A stretch of DNA of 64,000 nt from CAZDDB01 sp963843285 (GCA_963843285.1 CAWJJO010000009.1:1-64000); one strand, 5' to 3'. Numbered from the stretch's first letter, positions 24,122 to 34,014 are shown. Numbers and translations: made by a program. The notes: a model not told the origin generated them from the sequence alone.

Positions 24122-25795
24122 CTAGAAATTGATGGCCACAAGAACAATAATGGGATATTTTTTCGGCGGCTTATAGAAATCAGAACCCGGCAAGCGATGC
24201 CCAAGATATGGGCCTCTATCCACAATATGGTAAGTGTTCGAAGCATCAAAGACATCCTCCAATCTTGATTCCGGCAGAATCAACCAGGCGGGACCCGGCT
24301 TCTGAGCGAAGGCTTTCACTTCTTGTTGATCCTCCAGAGCTTCCACCGGGAGACCCGTATAGAACCTTACATCCGCGTGCCAGACAGCAAGCTCAAACCC
24401 AGTCGCCACTCGAATTGCGAGAGTCGCGCCTTCTCCTGTGATCGCTCGAGCAAGCCGTGGCACTGTCTGATAACGCTTTGAAAGCGGATACTGCAATGTG
24501 CTCATGAAGAGGAAAATACAAACCATCGTGGAAGCGAGTACATACGGAAATGCCCACTGATAGCGTCGCTTCAGAGTTCCAAGTAGTAAGAACGTGCTTA
24601 CGACGGCAACAGCCGGCAAAGCCGCATGAAACCATCCCTTCAGATCCGGAAACAACGCCACTGAATTCTTCCAGAACAAATAAGATAGAACGAGCAGCGT
24701 GACTGAGATGAGGATCAGGACGATCGCGCGAATGCCCACAAATTTCGCTTCTACGGTAGCAATTCGGGAAAGTGCAGGGCCAACAAGAATCGCCATCGCA
24801 GGATAAGAAGGGAGAATATAGTAATCCAACTGACATCGGGAAAACGAAAAGAAAATCACTGGCGCCGCTGCCCAACAAACAAGATACAGAGTCGTGGCCC
24901 GCGGCATCGAGAGGTCGGTATCCTTTTTTAGGTGTACTGCTAAGGAAGGAGGAAGCCAAAGGGACCACGGAAAGAACAATGTCAGGAGCACTGCCATGTA
25001 GTACCCCGGGGGTTGATTGGTAAGGTATTTTGTCCCAAAGAACCGCGAAAGATTCTCTCCGTAAAAAAAATAGTCAACAAAAAAAGATGCATGTTTCAGA
25101 TAGGCCGCAACATACCATGGAAGTCCAACCAGCAAAAAGATGACGAGAGCCGGAGGGTAGAAAAGACGTTTCCAATTTTGTTGGCTTCTCAGAAAAATCA
25201 TCAACAAAATAGCGAAACCGGCAAGAACGGGACCAATCGGTCCTTTGGCATTGAATGCCAGCGCAAGGCTGATGTGTCCGGCGATGATCCAGGCTTTCCA
25301 TCTTTTTTCGAATCCCAAAGCTTCGTGATAAGACAGCAAAGCGATCGTCATAAAGAGAGTCAGAAACATGTCGGACATCGCGTAACGGGCAAAACTCCAA
25401 AAGCCGAACGACGTAAGAAGCACCATACCGCTCAAGAACCCGGCACGTGCGCCATAGTGGCGTATCGTGAAAAGAGTCGTGCAAACAACCAACAGCACGC
25501 CGGCAAGCGCGGAAGGCAGACGCGCAGAAGCTTCACTCGCTCCGAAAACCTGAAAGCTCAAAGCGATCAGCCAGTAAGACAGTGGAGGTTTGTCGAAAAA
25601 CAACTTGTCACAAAAGCGAGGAGTGAGCCAGTCGCCGTTGGCCAGCATCTCGCGGGCAGTCTCTGCAAAGTACACTTCGGCTCTTGTAAATTGATGGATC
25701 GCGCCGAGATTCCATAAGAGCAGGATCGCGGCTATGAGCGTCACACCGCCGGCCGCCGCCATTCGCCTTCTTATCATTTGCGACCAGTCATTCAT
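24122..25795 (-). CDS. Family 39 glycosyltransferase (ArnT/PMT-like), membrane
   Basis: 557 residues with about twelve hydrophobic helices. The first periplasmic loop carries the family motif with two acidic residues (FTRAEVYFAETAREML, then FFDKPPLSYW), as in ArnT and dolichyl-phosphate mannosyltransferase relatives that move a sugar from a polyprenyl phosphate to lipid or protein. RLPSALAGVL, RYAMSDMFLTLFM and LTNQPPGYYMAVL are also characteristic. It is second in an operon 9 nt after a methyltransferase gene. The acceptor (lipid A, other glycolipid or protein) cannot be predicted. Confidence 0.9.
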   Translation of the reverse strand: MNDWSQMIRRRMAAAGGVTLIAAILLLWNLGAIHQFTRAEVYFAETAREMLANGDWLTPRFCDKLFFDKPPLSYWLIALSFQVFGASEASARLPSALAGVLLVVCTTLFTIRHYGARAGFLSGMVLLTSFGFWSFARYAMSDMFLTLFMTIALLSYHEALGFEKRWKAWIIAGHISLALAFNAKGPIGPVLAGFAILLMIFLRSQQNWKRLFYPPALVIFLLVGLPWYVAAYLKHASFFVDYFFYGENLSRFFGTKYLTNQPPGYYMAVLLTLFFPWSLWLPPSLAVHLKKDTDLSMPRATTLYLVCWAAAPVIFFSFSRCQLDYYILPSYPAMAILVGPALSRIATVEAKFVGIRAIVLILISVTLLVLSYLFWKNSVALFPDLKGWFHAALPAVAVVSTFLLLGTLKRRYQWAFPYVLASTMVCIFLFMSTLQYPLSKRYQTVPRLARAITGEGATLAIRVATGFELAVWHADVRFYTGLPVEALEDQQEVKAFAQKPGPAWLILPESRLEDVFDASNTYHIVDRGPYLGHRLPGSDFYKPPKKYPIIVLVAINF

Positions 25796-25804
25796 GAAGC
25801 CGAT

Positions 25805-26623
25805 CTACTTTTCGGCAACATATGCGAAGCGAGAGAGGCGCTTCCCCTGTGCGAGACTTGCGGCGACGGCAAGAAATTCTTGTTGGCCTTCGAAGGTTTG
25901 CTCGCCTTCGATTTCGCGAAGAGCGGAACTTCTGGACTCGCGGGCTGCGTGACGGCGTTCAGCGATTTTCGCCATGTTTTCCGTCACATCATCGCGCCAC
26001 ACCAGTTTCAATCCGGTCGCGGCAATCATCTGTTCGTCAAATCCCGTTGGTACAAACAAAAAGAAACCGATCGAGCTCCGCACAGCGATTTCCGCAGCGC
26101 TCAACGGTCCCGTTACGGTGATCGGATCGGTAAACAACAGCCTCCCACCAGGCTTCAGGATGCGCGCCCATTCTGTAATGACAAGTCTACGATCCGGGAG
26201 GTGGTTGATGGCATCAATACAGATGATCGCATCGCAGCTCGCATCGCCAAACGGAAGCTTTGCGGATGCATCTACAATTCGAAACTCCGCCCGGTCCGTC
26301 ATGCCGCGCTGCGCAGCCAATGAGTTCGCGGTTGAAATCGCTTGTTCGTGTATGTCTACACCCAGAATGGAGCATCCGGTCTTTTCTGCAATTCGCATCG
26401 CCGGACCACCGGACCCACAGGCAACATCCATCAGGGTTTTGCCCAGCGAAAGATTGAGCCAGGGAATCAATCTGTCCTGCTCGTCTGCAGTGATCCAGCT
26501 ACTCTGGCCAAAATCCTCTCCAAAAGCTTCGCGGCGAATCTGTTCGTACAATTCAGTCTGAAAATTACCGTAATTTGCATCATAGTGGGCGACGGCAGGT
26601 TTGGATTCCTCTTTGTTGCTCAT
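25805..26623 (-). CDS. SAM-dependent class I methyltransferase
   Basis: 272 residues. Motif I is LMDVACGSGGPAMRIAE, motif II is ILGVDIHEQAI, an acidic loop follows (FRIVDASAKLPF) and the post-motif strand is CDAIICIDAINHL, then RILKPGGRLLFTDP. Sterol- and ubiquinone-type methyltransferases share this layout. It precedes the GT39 gene by 9 nt on the same strand, which suggests a role in modifying a lipid or glycan, though this is inference. Confidence 0.88.
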   Translation of the reverse strand: MSNKEESKPAVAHYDANYGNFQTELYEQIRREAFGEDFGQSSWITADEQDRLIPWLNLSLGKTLMDVACGSGGPAMRIAEKTGCSILGVDIHEQAISTANSLAAQRGMTDRAEFRIVDASAKLPFGDASCDAIICIDAINHLPDRRLVITEWARILKPGGRLLFTDPITVTGPLSAAEIAVRSSIGFFLFVPTGFDEQMIAATGLKLVWRDDVTENMAKIAERRHAARESRSSALREIEGEQTFEGQQEFLAVAASLAQGKRLSRFAYVAEK

Positions 26624-26682
26624 GAGATCAAAAGGCCAATCAAGCGATCCTTATGGAATTGGAGTATATCAGATTGATGAAG

Positions 26683-26710
26683 TGTCACGCGTGCGCCGGC
26701 CTACGTGACA
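26683..26710. promoter_or_regulatory. Inverted repeat TGTCACG-N14-CGTGACA between divergent genes
   Basis: Seven-base perfect arms lie between the methyltransferase start (26623, minus) and resB (26844, plus). It could be an operator or a weak hairpin. No regulator gene is adjacent. Confidence 0.35.
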
Positions 26711-26843
26711 GATTCATCCTGAAGATTGACATTTTGTCACTGCGAGCGATCTGAGCTTTGTCATCATGATCGTCGAGAATCGGCACTTCCTTGATAGGGC
26801 ATGGTAATTGCAGTTTCCGACCCTCCTGAGGAGGAAGAAGAAG

Positions 26844-28121
26844 ATGATTGCCGAAAACAGTGTCCATCCTTTGAAAGCAGGCAACGCGTTCCATGAGTCT
26901 CTTCTGGAGTACCGTTCTTTCACTTCTGCCTTTATTCTGATTCTCGCGGCAGTAATTTCCGGTTTTCTAATCCAGCATCTGGGTTCTAATATTCTAAAGC
27001 CCACAACCGCAGGCGCATGGGGGAGCATCCTGATCTTCTGTATCTGGATCGGCGCTACAGTTTATTTTCGACATCAGTTATTCTGTATACTCACCTCTTA
27101 TCAGTTCGCTGTATCTGTTCTCCTAACTTCAGCGGTCGCAGTGATCCTGGGGACCTTCATCATTCAGCATGGGTCAGTAACGGATTATTTGCATTACTAC
27201 GGCCCTTTGTTGACCAACTTGATTCAAAATTTTTTCCTGTACGACCTTTTTCATTCTGTGTGGTTTGCTTCTTTGCTGCTTCTCACCGCATCGAGCCTTT
27301 TTCTGGTGCTTCTGAAACGGAATCCTCTCCGTCCCGCTCAATGGGGCTTCCTGCTTTCCCACGGCGGAATCATCTTGATTTTAGCCGGTGGGATCACGGG
27401 CTACTTTACTTCCGAAACTGGAATGATCCACTTAAACGAAGGACAATCTGCCTCCTCTCTGGCGATTGAAAAAAATGGAATCTATTCCGGTGAGAAACGC
27501 GATTTAGGCTTTGACCTGAAACTTCTAGATTTTCAGGTGGATTACTACCCTTCTGAATTCAAGATTTACGCCTATCGTCTGGATCCTGAAAAAAAAGAAT
27601 ATCGTGCAATCGGCTCCTACAAGCTGCAGCAGGGCAAGAGGTATAAGATTCCCGGCTCCGGCACGGATCTTCTCATCCGGCATGCAACAACAGGAGACTC
27701 GGCAACCGCCGAGATTGAGGCTTCGGGTCCCGATGGAGTTCTGAACGCTACACTTACGAATGATGCCGAAGCTCCCGTCTTCTTGAACAAAGGTGAGATT
27801 GCGCTGATCATCGACAAACGCGATCGCGAGGCCAAAGAATATCGAAGCCTCGTAGCGATCATCGAAAATGGCGTAGAACAGCGTCGCGCTTTAGTCGAAG
27901 TCAATCATCCCCTCAAGCACAAAGGATTTGCATTTTATCAAGCGAACTTCGATCCGCAGAACCCAGGTTATTCCGGGATCCAGACGGTGAGAGACCCTGG
28001 ACTTGGATTTGTTTATACCGGATTTGTCATGATGAGCCTGGGAGTTGTGTTCATCTTTTATATCCGTCCAAGGCTTGTTCAAGCTGGAAGAAAACGACAG
28101 GAGGCGAGCCATGCTGCTTGA
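26844..28121 (+). CDS. resB: Cytochrome c biogenesis protein ResB (CcsB)
   Basis: 425 residues from ATG 26844 with GAGGAGGAAG upstream. Three N-terminal membrane helices (FILILAAVISGFLI, ILIFCIWIGATVYF, VLLTSAVAVILGTFI), a fourth near WFASLLLLTASSLFLVLL, a large periplasmic domain (KLLDFQVDYYP, GYSGIQTVRDPGLGFVYTGF) and a last helix match ResB. Together with CcsA it delivers haem to apocytochrome c at the outer face of the membrane (System II). The gene overlaps ccsA by 11 nt. A start at 26808 would miss the ribosome site. Confidence 0.9.
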   Translation: MIAENSVHPLKAGNAFHESLLEYRSFTSAFILILAAVISGFLIQHLGSNILKPTTAGAWGSILIFCIWIGATVYFRHQLFCILTSYQFAVSVLLTSAVAVILGTFIIQHGSVTDYLHYYGPLLTNLIQNFFLYDLFHSVWFASLLLLTASSLFLVLLKRNPLRPAQWGFLLSHGGIILILAGGITGYFTSETGMIHLNEGQSASSLAIEKNGIYSGEKRDLGFDLKLLDFQVDYYPSEFKIYAYRLDPEKKEYRAIGSYKLQQGKRYKIPGSGTDLLIRHATTGDSATAEIEASGPDGVLNATLTNDAEAPVFLNKGEIALIIDKRDREAKEYRSLVAIIENGVEQRRALVEVNHPLKHKGFAFYQANFDPQNPGYSGIQTVRDPGLGFVYTGFVMMSLGVVFIFYIRPRLVQAGRKRQEASHAA

Positions 28122-28929
28122 TCATTTTTTGCAATCGGGAATTCTTTTTCAGATCACAACTCTGCTGTATTTTTTGTCGCTTCTGGCCTACGGCGCAGGC
28201 CTGATCAGGAAATCAAGCTGGTGGACGCGTGCCGGATTGATCCTGCTTCTGATCGCATTTTGCACCAACACAGCCGTCATTGCCGATCGGTGGATGGATG
28301 CGGGACGAGCGCCCTTCAAGACTCTGTACGAGACCATGCTTTTCTTCCCCTGGTGCGTCAGCCTGGTTTTCTTTTTGTTGTTCCTGTTGTATCGCCTGGA
28401 GATCCTGGGTCCGTTCACGGCGCTTGCAAGTCTGATCGGATTCGCTTACGCGGCATACAAACCGGATATAGAGATCATCAATCTTCCTCCGGCTTTGCAA
28501 AGCGCGTGGTTTGTTCCCCATGTTGTCACATATTTCATCGCTTATTCTGCGCTATTTGCTTCTTTTTCTCTGGCCATTCTCACTCTTGCAAAGCCGGGAT
28601 GGCAAAACAAAAGTACGCGAATGGGGTTTGAACAGTACCACAATGACGCCATGAATTTCGGGTTTGTTGCACTCACGCTGGGGCTTGTCATGGGATCTGC
28701 ATGGGGAAAATCCGCTTGGGGAAACTACTGGGCGTGGGATCCGAAAGAGAACTGGGCGCTTGTTACCTGGTTTGTCTACCTGATCGCCGTGCATCTGAGA
28801 TTTATCAGGGGCTGGAAAGGCAAACGAGCTGCGCTCATTTCGATTGGCGGTTTTGCCGCCGTTATGTTTACTTATCTCGGCATGTCCATGCTTCCCAGCG
28901 CATCCGGAAGCCTGCACGTTTATCAATAG
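28111..28929 (+). CDS. ccsA: Cytochrome c assembly protein CcsA (WWD haem-handling)
   Basis: 272 residues from ATG 28111, with AGGAGGC upstream. Eight hydrophobic helices and the tryptophan-rich haem-handling loop WGNYWAWDPKENW are present, flanked by the conserved histidines in VPHVVTYF and AVHLRF. It pairs with the overlapping resB gene to form the System II haem export and ligation complex. A di-heme c-type peroxidase remnant lies directly downstream on the other strand. Confidence 0.95.
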   Translation: MLLDHFLQSGILFQITTLLYFLSLLAYGAGLIRKSSWWTRAGLILLLIAFCTNTAVIADRWMDAGRAPFKTLYETMLFFPWCVSLVFFLLFLLYRLEILGPFTALASLIGFAYAAYKPDIEIINLPPALQSAWFVPHVVTYFIAYSALFASFSLAILTLAKPGWQNKSTRMGFEQYHNDAMNFGFVALTLGLVMGSAWGKSAWGNYWAWDPKENWALVTWFVYLIAVHLRFIRGWKGKRAALISIGGFAAVMFTYLGMSMLPSASGSLHVYQ

Positions 28930-29085
28930 CGGAAGGGTTGCGTGGAAGGCGTCACGGTTAACTACACAATTAGTACCATCCGTGTAGATGGCGCAGTTGT
29001 CGCGCTGGTCGACCTCCCGGCAGTTTATTCGCAATATCTTGCTCAGGCCAGTGGACAGCCGAGTTTCTTGGACTACGAGCCTGAT

Positions 29086-29940
29086 TTACTGAATCCAGCC
29101 GTCTGATAGCGTTTTCAGAAAGCGAACAAGGTCCCGCTCTTCGTCTCGTGTCATACCAAGGTCGCCGAGCTCGGAATGGTTGACAGTTTCCGAAACTTCA
29201 GGTTCCGGCCAACATCCCTGTGCCAGTGCGTCTTTCTCGGTTGTTAAAGGATCGGCACACACCGGTTTCACGTCCCGAGTGTTATAAAAAATGTACGATG
29301 GTCAACAGACTCTTGAAATAGCCATTATGACCAAATGCCTTTACGAAATTCGCATCAGGTCTTTTATCCACATTTCTCAGTGTTGGGACTCTGTGTTTGC
29401 CGTGGTTTGCCTCAGCAAGTCTCGTCAAACGGGAGTTGGTGAAATTTTTCAGGTTCGTGACGTAGGGAAGGGACCGCCAGCTTTGATTAGCCGGGTTTGC
29501 CAGAGACGTCAAAAAGCCACCCAGGCCGGGATCGATCCAGGCACTTCCTTCCGGATTAATCGGGGTACCATCGTCAAGCAGAACGGTGTCCATTCTGTAG
29601 AATGGGTTCTCCGGATTCCGCGGGATCCCCAGATTGTCATAAGTGAAGTCGGTGAATAAATCCTTGTCGGTGACCTCCTCCTTGTGTTTGAGCACATGAC
29701 AAAGAACGCATTTCCCTTTCCCGTTGAAAAGATTCCACCCGCGGGTTTCTCCCGCCGTCATCTTCACCTTACCTTCGCGCCAGGCGTCGAATTTCGAGCT
29801 GAACTGATTGACCTGGGCTGAATCTTCATAAGCGGCAACCGACAACGCAATTTTGTCGTAAGTTTCCGAGACTTTCGAACGACTGCAATTCAAAGACCCC
29901 TTACCCCATACTTGTTCAAAAAGAGAGGCGACATCCGTTG
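29086..29940 (-). pseudogene. Di-heme cytochrome c peroxidase (MauG-like), 5' truncated and frameshifted
   Basis: In frame from about 29940 the strand reads ASSTDVASLFEQVWGKGSL, then KIALSVAAYEDSAQVNQFSSKFDAW, GWNLFNGKGKCVLCH (second haem site CVLCH), TYDNLGIPRNPENPFY, VPTLRNVDKRP and AFGHNGYFKSL. A surplus T in a T run near 29288 shifts the frame, and the last part (PVCADPLT, VSETVNHSELGDLGMTRDEERDLVRFLKTLSDG) continues to 29086. The first half with the first CxxCH haem site is missing. The 5' end meets the truncated CDF gene of the opposite strand at about 29940-29965. Confidence 0.85.
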
Positions 29941-29964
29941 ATGATGCGATCTCTTTGCAAACGC

Positions 29965-30539
29965 GCCTTGTCCGGAGCGGAGGCTGTGTTGCTTCTCATC
30001 GCGGCGGGGTTCATTGTCTGGAAGGCGTTTGGCTTAAAACCGGAAAAGCCATCTTCGCAGTTGCTCGCTGCACTGGCGGTTATCTTCGTCAGTCCGAATC
30101 TCGCCATCAACACGATACCGCTGCTCCCACTCTGGCGTGCGATGCATGGGCATCCTTCTGTCATCGTGTTGTCGCACTTTCGTGCGCGTCTTGCCAAGGC
30201 TCTTGGCTCGCTGGTAGTCGTTTCGTGCGTCGCGATTCACATGCTTACGAGGCTCTGCCCGATCTTCTGGATCGTGCGATCGGTGAGACGATGCAACTGA
30301 AGGTCACTCGCATGCTGGCAACATTCTTCGATGATTACGACGAGCTGATTGCGGTACGCACACGCAGGTCGGGGAATATCGCCCATGTCGAGATTACGTT
30401 GGGTTTTGGATCGGACAAGAGCGTCGGTGAGATTTCGGATCTCGTTACACGGATGCAAGATCATCTTCAGCAGGCAATCCCCAATAGCGATATCCTGATC
30501 TTGCCTCGCGCCGCTACTCGGAAGCTGGATTTGCGATAG
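29965..30539 (+). pseudogene. Cation diffusion facilitator transporter, truncated and frameshifted
   Basis: The first part (LSGAEAVLLLIAAGFIVWKA, LAALAVIFVSPNLAINTI, PSVIVLSHFRARLAKALGSLVVV) matches middle helices of CDF efflux proteins. After a frame change near 30235 the C-terminal dimerisation domain follows (EALPDLLDRAIGETMQLKV, NIAHVEITLGFGSDKS, QQAIPNSDILILPRA). The N-terminal helices with the first metal site are absent, as is the TDxxxS-type helix. Its 5' end abuts the 5' end of the peroxidase remnant. Confidence 0.72.
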
Positions 30540-30588
30540 GCGGTTCGCGATAACATATTTGTTCCAGGGCTTGAAAAAGGAGGAAATC

Positions 30589-32016
30589 ATGGAAGATGTA
30601 CGACTGAGAACGGGCAAAGGGGCGGACGTCATGATATCCAGAAAAGCCATCGAAGATCTGAAGTCCAATCTACGGGGCCGGATGCTTCAGCCGGGTGAGG
30701 AAGGTTACGAGGAAGCGCGGAAGCTGCATAACGCGATGATTGACAGGCATCCCGGATTGATCGTTCGTTGCGCGGGGGTTGCGGACATAATCGCCGCCGT
30801 AAATTTTGCACGCAACGACGACTTGCTTGTCTCCGTTCGCGGCGGCGGGCACAATGTGGCCGGATACGCTGTCTGCGATGGAGGAGTCATGATCGATCTG
30901 TCGCAAATGAAAGGAGCGCGGGTAGACCTGGAGACGCGCACCGTTCGTGCAGAACCCGGCCTCACCTGGGGTGAGCTGAATCACGACCTGCAAGTTTTTG
31001 GCTTGGGAGCTACGGGCGGTTACGTTTCGATTACCGGCATCGCCGGTTTGACTCTAGGAGGTGGGTTCGGGTGGCTTGTTCGGAAATATGGACTTGCGCT
31101 TGATAATCTGATTTCAGTTGATATCGTAACGGCCGATGGCCGGCTTCTCAAAGCAAGCCGGAAACAGAACGCAGATTTGTTCTGGGGTTTGTGCGGCGGC
31201 GGTGGGAATTTCGGAGTAGTAACCTCTTTCGAATTTCAAGCGCATCCGGTCGGAACAGTGCTTGCGGGTCCAGTCCTTCATCCGGCGGAGAACGCAAAAG
31301 CGGTCTTGCAAATGTTCCGGCAGCATGTCGCTGAAGCGCCCGATGAGCTGACATGGGGAATCATCCTTTTCACTGTGCCGCCGGAGCCCGCATTTCCACC
31401 GGGTCTGCACGGCGCTCGTGTGGCAGCCCTCGCAATTTGCTATGCAGGATCGATTGAGAAAGGTCAGGAGTATTTGCGCCCGATTCGCGAGTTCGGTCCG
31501 CCGCTAGCTGACGCTGTCCATCCGATGCCTTACAGTGTCGCGCAGACATCCGCCGACTTCCTGTGGCCCAAAGGAAATCACAGCTACTGGAAGTCGAATT
31601 TCCTGAAGGATCTGAGCGATGAAACGATCGACACGATCCTGGAATATTTTGCGAAAGTACCCTCACCCCGAACCGTAGTTCTAGTCGACCACAACGGCGG
31701 CGGCGCGATTAACAGAATCGGTGATGATGAGACGGCGTTTGGGCATCGCGGATGGACCTACAACTTCATCATCACTTCCGCCTGGGAGAACCCCGCCGAA
31801 TCGGAAAAGAACATCGGTTGGACTCAGGAATTCTGGCAAGCGATGCAACCATACATCGCCAATGCCGTATACGTAAACTATACGAGCGATACCGGCGAGG
31901 AACTTCTGCGCTCCGCCTACAAAACGGCAACGCGTGAACGGCTCGCCAAACTGAAGGGCAAGTACGATCCGACAAATCTATTTCGGCACAACCAGAACAT
32001 CAGCCCGGAGCATTGA
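30589..32016 (+). CDS. FAD-dependent oxidase with BBE domain
   Basis: 475 residues from ATG 30589, with GGAGG 5 nt upstream. The PCMH-type FAD domain is clear: VSVRGGGHNVAGYAV with H88 as likely covalent FAD-histidyl site, GYVSITGIAGLTLGGGFGWL and CGGGGNFGVVTSFEF. The C-terminal berberine-bridge segment is YVNYTS and KGKYDPTNLFRHNQNI. Relatives oxidise sugars, 6-hydroxynicotine or oligosaccharides and give hydrogen peroxide. No signal peptide is visible. The gene stands alone and has no clear partner. Confidence 0.92.
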   Translation: MEDVRLRTGKGADVMISRKAIEDLKSNLRGRMLQPGEEGYEEARKLHNAMIDRHPGLIVRCAGVADIIAAVNFARNDDLLVSVRGGGHNVAGYAVCDGGVMIDLSQMKGARVDLETRTVRAEPGLTWGELNHDLQVFGLGATGGYVSITGIAGLTLGGGFGWLVRKYGLALDNLISVDIVTADGRLLKASRKQNADLFWGLCGGGGNFGVVTSFEFQAHPVGTVLAGPVLHPAENAKAVLQMFRQHVAEAPDELTWGIILFTVPPEPAFPPGLHGARVAALAICYAGSIEKGQEYLRPIREFGPPLADAVHPMPYSVAQTSADFLWPKGNHSYWKSNFLKDLSDETIDTILEYFAKVPSPRTVVLVDHNGGGAINRIGDDETAFGHRGWTYNFIITSAWENPAESEKNIGWTQEFWQAMQPYIANAVYVNYTSDTGEELLRSAYKTATRERLAKLKGKYDPTNLFRHNQNISPEH

Positions 32017-32049
32017 AAAATGATTGGAGCCAGGATCTGACGGGCGCTC

Positions 32050-32447
32050 TTAGTTGCCCAAATGTTCCTTCAGGAACGCAATGACTTTCTGAATGATTTC
32101 GCGCGATCGCGCATCATCATTCTGATTGTCAAAACCATGAACACCCGTTGGGTGGTTCGCAAAATCCAGGCAGATGTTATTGTCGATCGCTTCCTTTACA
32201 AAGCGATCGATGGAATCGTTCATGGTAGGAATTTGATCGAGACCAGCCCTTGCCACAAACATCGGTGGAATCTTGGCGCCGTTCGTCTTGAGATATGTGA
32301 TCGCCGAATACTTGCGGACAAGGCTCGGGTGTAAACCACCGGCATCATAACGATTTCTTCCATGGTCTTGGACCGATCCTGTTTCTGCTCGCCGAAGGCG
32401 AATGAACAAACGAAAGTCAAAAATAAGGCTAGGCACCACTTCATCAA
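32050..32447 (-). pseudogene. Secreted alpha/beta hydrolase with large internal deletion
   Basis: A signal peptide and mature start (MKWCLALFLTFVCSFAFG, then EQKQDRSKTMEEIVM) are read in one frame. The C-terminal third of a dienelactone-hydrolase-like protein is read in another frame (KTNGAKIPPMFVARAGLDQI, GVHGFDNQNDD with the catalytic His, IIQKVIAFLKEHL). The central part with the nucleophile is missing. Two or more mutations are needed, so this is a true remnant. Confidence 0.72.
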
Positions 32448-32655
32448 CTCACCTCTTTTCCGATTGCTCCGGTTTATTTCAAAAGGAAACGTTCTACAAT
32501 TCTATTTCTTCGGGCGTCCGGGAAGAGTTTCTGTGGTACGAAACGCGGGGAAACGTGTTGAGCTGGTGGATCAGCGTGACGAATTACATCAAAATTGTGG
32601 GGCCCTGGAGTAAAATGAGTGTGCACAGCTTAGCGATCAGGTGGAGGCCAACAAT

Positions 32656-34014
32656 ATGGATGATGCGCTGACGATGCATCGATTGCACTTTGCGTTCACC
32701 ATTACATATCACTACATCTTTCCCCAGCTCACGATGGGTCTGGCGCTTTATCTTGCTTTGCTGAAAACGCTGGCGCTCTGGAAGAAAGAGGAACGGTACA
32801 ACCAGGCGGCGCGGTTCTGGGGCAAAATTTTTGGAATCAATTTTGTTTTCGGAGTCATCACCGGAATTCCGATGGAATTTCAGTTTGGAACAAACTGGGC
32901 GCGGTTTTCCACATTCGCGGGTGGGGTCATTGGTCAAACCCTGGCCATGGAAGGAATGTTCGCGTTTTTTTTGGAATCATCTTTTCTGGGACTCTTCCTT
33001 TTTGGAGAGAAGCGATTAGGCCCGCGCGGTCACTGGCTCTCCGCAGTGCTTGTATTTTTGGGATCCTGGCTGTCCGGTTACTTCATCATCGCCACCAATG
33101 CATTCATGCAGCATCCGGTGGCTTATTCGGTGGCGGCTGATGGAGCGGTGCACGTCAGCGATTTCTGGGGTCTTCTCTTCAACCCATGGGCCACCCGCCA
33201 GTACCTGCACAACATGGGTGGCGCGGCGGTAACCGGCTCCTTCGTGATTGCATCCATGGGGGCGTTCTTCCTGTTAACGCGCACTGCGGTTGACTATGGA
33301 AAGATGTTTGTCCGGTTAGGAGTGATCGGTGGATTGGGTTTCGGATTGTGGCAGATATTTCCCAGTGGCGACGCGCAGGGCAAAATGGTGGCGGAGCATC
33401 AACCCGCCACGCTGGCAGCGATGGAAGGTTTATTTGAGACAACACCGAACGCCCCGCTGGTTCTTATCGGCCAACCCAACACCGCGGAGCTGAAACTGGA
33501 CAATCCGCTGGAAATCCCAGGCATGCTGAGCATGTTGACATACAGGCGCTGGCAGGCGGAAGTGCGTGGCCTGGATGTGTTTCCGCGAGACCAGTGGCCG
33601 GACAATATCCCGCTCCTCTACTACAGCTACCATATTATGGTGGGGCTGGGCTCGATCTTTATCGCCATCATGGTGTGCGCCGTTTTGCTTCTCTGGCTCA
33701 AAAAACTTTTTGAAACGCGATTCATGCTCTGGGTCCTGATGCTCAGCTTTCCGTTTCCGTTCATCGCCAATATCGCGGGGTGGCTGACGGCGGAATTGGG
33801 CCGCCAGCCGTGGCTCGTTCACGGACTGTTGCGAACGTCGCAAGGCGCATCCCAGCATGTGTCCGCCGGCAATGCACTGTTTACGTTGATCGGATTCATG
33901 GGAATGTACACGTTTCTTTCCGTTCTGTATCTCTTTTTGATGTGGCGTGAGATCGAACACGCGCCGGCGTACTTCCAGGGAAATCCGGATTCACGTGCTG
34001 CAATGGAGGAATGA
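32656..34014 (+). CDS. cydA: Cytochrome bd-type quinol oxidase subunit I
   Basis: 452 residues from ATG 32656 (GGTGGAGG upstream). The haem-ligand His occurs in MHRLHFAFTITYHY, and the quinol and haem regions include GTNWARFSTFAGGVIGQTLAMEG, FWGLLFNPWATRQY and the signature GRQPWLVHGLLRT. The Q loop is short, as in CIO-type oxidases. CydA binds haems b558, b595 and d and reduces oxygen in the cytoplasmic membrane. Its stop overlaps the cydB start by 4 nt. Confidence 0.96.
   Translation: MDDALTMHRLHFAFTITYHYIFPQLTMGLALYLALLKTLALWKKEERYNQAARFWGKIFGINFVFGVITGIPMEFQFGTNWARFSTFAGGVIGQTLAMEGMFAFFLESSFLGLFLFGEKRLGPRGHWLSAVLVFLGSWLSGYFIIATNAFMQHPVAYSVAADGAVHVSDFWGLLFNPWATRQYLHNMGGAAVTGSFVIASMGAFFLLTRTAVDYGKMFVRLGVIGGLGFGLWQIFPSGDAQGKMVAEHQPATLAAMEGLFETTPNAPLVLIGQPNTAELKLDNPLEIPGMLSMLTYRRWQAEVRGLDVFPRDQWPDNIPLLYYSYHIMVGLGSIFIAIMVCAVLLLWLKKLFETRFMLWVLMLSFPFPFIANIAGWLTAELGRQPWLVHGLLRTSQGASQHVSAGNALFTLIGFMGMYTFLSVLYLFLMWREIEHAPAYFQGNPDSRAAMEE

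Noticed and set aside
28552..29034. 160-codon minus-strand frame over the end of ccsA
   Set aside because: No domain and fully overlaps the conserved haem-handling part of ccsA.
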